Source: an uncultured Treponema sp. (lineage in GTDB: Bacteria; Spirochaetota; Spirochaetia; Treponematales; Treponemataceae). From it: a stretch of 7,523 nt of DNA. Within the stretch, counting starts at the first letter, position 1; the number at the start of each line of letters is the position of its first letter. This document shows positions 6,240 to 7,523 of the stretch, one piece after another. The notes below the pieces were generated by a model. It had not been told where the DNA came from, made no database searches, and saw nothing but the letters and a program-made list of their open reading frames with translations. Where the stretch lies: positions 1 to 7,523 of the forward strand of contig CALCEK010000315.1 in the NCBI GenBank assembly GCA_937900125.1. Reading direction: 5' to 3'. A program made the position numbers and the translations under genes.

Positions 6240-7040
6240 ATGAAGTCAGAAAAACAAGCAGAACGCCTAGACAAAGTGCTTTCTAATAACGGTTTCGGTT
6301 CTCGCAAAGATGTAAAGTGGATGGTAAAACGCGGTGTTGTTCAAGTGAATGGAAAGGTCATTTTAGAACACGGATTTTTAGTTTCACCATTTACAGACGA
6401 AATTTTTGTAGACGGCAAAAAGGTTTTTGTTCGCGGCGACGTTTATTTGATGATGAACAAGGCAAAAAACACAATTTGTTCAACCGTGAGCGACAGTTAT
6501 CCCACCGTTTTTGATTTTTTGCCCGATGATTTTTCTGTTACTTATCCAGGCGGCTCTTTGAGTACGGTGGGGCGGCTTGACGTTGACACAGAAGGACTTT
6601 TGCTTTTGACTTCCGATGGCGATTTGAATCATCGTTTGACTTTTCCAAAATATCACATTCCAAAAGAATATCTTGTGCATTTAAAAACACCCGTTTTGCC
6701 CGCTGAACAAGCTGTTTATAAAAATAAACTTAAAATGGGTGTCCACATACAAGCGGAAGGAAAAGCTCCAGAGGCGGATTGTCTTCCGTGTGAGCTAGAA
6801 TGGATTTTGTCCGATGGAGAAGAACGCAGTTCGGTGTGTAAAATCACGGTGTTTGAAGGAAAATTCCACGAAATCAAGCGAATCTTTTTATCGCTCGGAA
6901 ACGAAGTTGTTTACTTAAAAAGACTTTCTGTAAATAATCTTAAATTAGATGAAAAACTTGCTCCTGGCGAGTGGCGAGAACTCACATTAGAAGAATTAAA
7001 TTTACTTTCTTCGCTAGGAAGGGAGGCTATTGATGACTGA
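6240..7040 (+). CDS. rsuA: 16S rRNA pseudouridine synthase, RsuA/RluB/E/F family
   Basis: A 266-residue cytoplasmic enzyme that isomerises a uridine in rRNA to pseudouridine; the RsuA branch acts on U516 of 16S rRNA. Residues ~8-55 are an S4 RNA-binding domain (ERLDKVLSNNGFGSRKDVKWMVKRG and VQVNG region). The catalytic domain follows, with GRLDVDTEGLLLLTSDG carrying the catalytic aspartate D114, then HRLTFPKYHIPKEYLV, the GKFHEIKRIF motif, EVVYLKRLSV and LAPGEWRELT near the C-terminus. The order and motifs fit RsuA better than RluB/RluF, but the target nucleotide is an inference. I chose the ATG at 6240 because the S4 domain starts right after it; a GTG at 6108 in frame would add 44 residues encoded by the structured repeat and unlike the family. 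There is no Shine-Dalgarno before 6240, whereas the promoter position suggests a leaderless message. The 3' end overlaps fhs by 8 bases. Confidence 0.88.
   Translation: MKSEKQAERLDKVLSNNGFGSRKDVKWMVKRGVVQVNGKVILEHGFLVSPFTDEIFVDGKKVFVRGDVYLMMNKAKNTICSTVSDSYPTVFDFLPDDFSVTYPGGSLSTVGRLDVDTEGLLLLTSDGDLNHRLTFPKYHIPKEYLVHLKTPVLPAEQAVYKNKLKMGVHIQAEGKAPEADCLPCELEWILSDGEERSSVCKITVFEGKFHEIKRIFLSLGNEVVYLKRLSVNNLKLDEKLAPGEWRELTLEELNLLSSLGREAIDD
7021..7026 (+). promoter_or_regulatory. Ribosome binding site for fhs inside rsuA
   Basis: GGGAGG, within the purine-rich stretch AGGAAGGGAGG (7016-7026), sits six bases before the ATG at 7033 and lies inside the last codons of rsuA. It fixes the fhs start and implies coupled translation from one mRNA. 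Confidence 0.8.
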
Positions 7041-7523
7041 CATTGAAATCGCGCAAAACACAAAAATGGAACCTATTACAAAAATTGCGCAAAAAATCGG
7101 CATAGAAGAAAAGGACTTAGACTTGTACGGCTCGTACAAAGCGAAAATTTCTTTTGCAAAACTAAAAGAGCTTCAGCAAAAAGCGCAAAACCCTTGTGAA
7201 CGAGGAAAATTGGTTTTGGTTACCGCAATGACCCCCACAAGTGCGGGCGAGGGAAAATCAACGGTAACAATCGCGCTTTCGGACGCGCTTTCTAAAATCG
7301 GCAAAAAAACAGTCATTGCCTTGCGCGAACCGTCTTTGGGCCCGTGTTTTGGTGTAAAAGGAGGAGCTTGTGGCGGCGGTTATGCGCAAGTTGTTCCAAT
7401 GGAAGACATTAATTTGCATTTTACGGGCGACATTCACGCAATTACGGCGGCAAACAATTTAATTTCGGCAATTGTAGATAATCACATTCAGCAGGGAAAT
7501 GAATTGCGCCTTGACCCGCGAAC
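7033..7523 (+). CDS. fhs: Formate-tetrahydrofolate ligase (N-terminal part, runs off the window)
   Basis: The first 163 codons of 10-formyltetrahydrofolate synthetase (EC 6.3.4.3; usually about 555 residues), which joins formate and tetrahydrofolate at the cost of ATP in one-carbon metabolism and, in acetogens, the methyl branch of the Wood-Ljungdahl pathway. The family motifs appear in order: N-terminal PITKIAQKIGI, KLVLVTAMTPTSAGEGKST with the phosphate-binding loop at residues 67-76 (K75), ALREPSLGPCFGVKGGACGGGYAQV, PMEDINLHFTGDIHAI, and DNHIQQGNELRLDPR near the window edge. The loop reads GEGKST where many members have GEGKTT, a conservative change. The start is supported by GGGAGG six bases upstream. 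The gene overlaps rsuA by 8 bases in another frame and so is probably expressed from the rsuA promoter. Nothing links it functionally to the upstream sugar genes. Whether the host is acetogenic cannot be told from this gene alone. Confidence 0.95.
   Translation, partial: MTDIEIAQNTKMEPITKIAQKIGIEEKDLDLYGSYKAKISFAKLKELQQKAQNPCERGKLVLVTAMTPTSAGEGKSTVTIALSDALSKIGKKTVIALREPSLGPCFGVKGGACGGGYAQVVPMEDINLHFTGDIHAITAANNLISAIVDNHIQQGNELRLDPR

Noticed and set aside
1..7523. CRISPR array, tRNA, insertion sequence or defence genes
   Set aside because: No spaced direct repeats, cloverleaf, transposase motif or defence domain is visible; every stretch outside the genes is accounted for by the two short gaps.

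Overview
The window reads as bacterial chromosomal DNA: compact, same-strand, moderately AT-rich, with Shine-Dalgarno sites before most genes. The mix of a sugar ABC permease, a GH13_4 glucosyltransferase, a GH65 phosphorylase fused to beta-phosphoglucomutase, a fructokinase, an RsuA-type pseudouridine synthase and formate-tetrahydrofolate ligase looks to me like a gut or rumen spirochaete (Treponema-like). That taxonomic guess rests on general impression and not on a search. The window is one end of an assembled contig: bases 1-15 match the 3' end of an Illumina Read 2 adapter and are not genomic.

Layout, all on the + strand. 16-217: C-terminal end of a MalG-type sugar ABC transporter permease. 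219-2033: amylosucrase-type GH13_4 enzyme, one base after the permease. 2034-2184: a 151-base gap with two inverted repeats. 2185-5082: GH65 disaccharide phosphorylase with a C-terminal beta-phosphoglucomutase domain in the same polypeptide. 5082-6068: fructokinase of the PfkB family, overlapping the previous stop by one base. 6069-6239: a 171-base gap built from nested inverted repeats, ending in an extended -10 promoter placed so that its transcript would start at the next ATG. 6240-7040: RsuA-family 16S rRNA pseudouridine synthase. 7033-7523: the first 163 codons of formate-tetrahydrofolate ligase (fhs), overlapping rsuA by 8 bases and running off the end.

The first four genes form a coherent unit for taking up and using an alpha-glucoside, most likely sucrose. 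The ABC importer would bring in the sugar. The cytoplasmic GH13_4 enzyme would cleave sucrose, releasing fructose and either transferring the glucosyl unit to a glucan or releasing glucose. Fructokinase would convert fructose to fructose 6-phosphate. The GH65 domain would phosphorolyse an alpha-glucobiose to beta-glucose 1-phosphate, which the fused mutase would turn into glucose 6-phosphate without spending ATP on that glucose. The substrate of the GH65 domain cannot be fixed from sequence alone. The last two genes (rRNA modification and one-carbon metabolism) are a separate, housekeeping transcription unit.

The most interesting items are the phosphorylase-mutase fusion and the highly structured gap at 6069-6239, which may be a dispersed repeat carrying a promoter. 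I do not see a CRISPR array, tRNA, transposase or defence system here.
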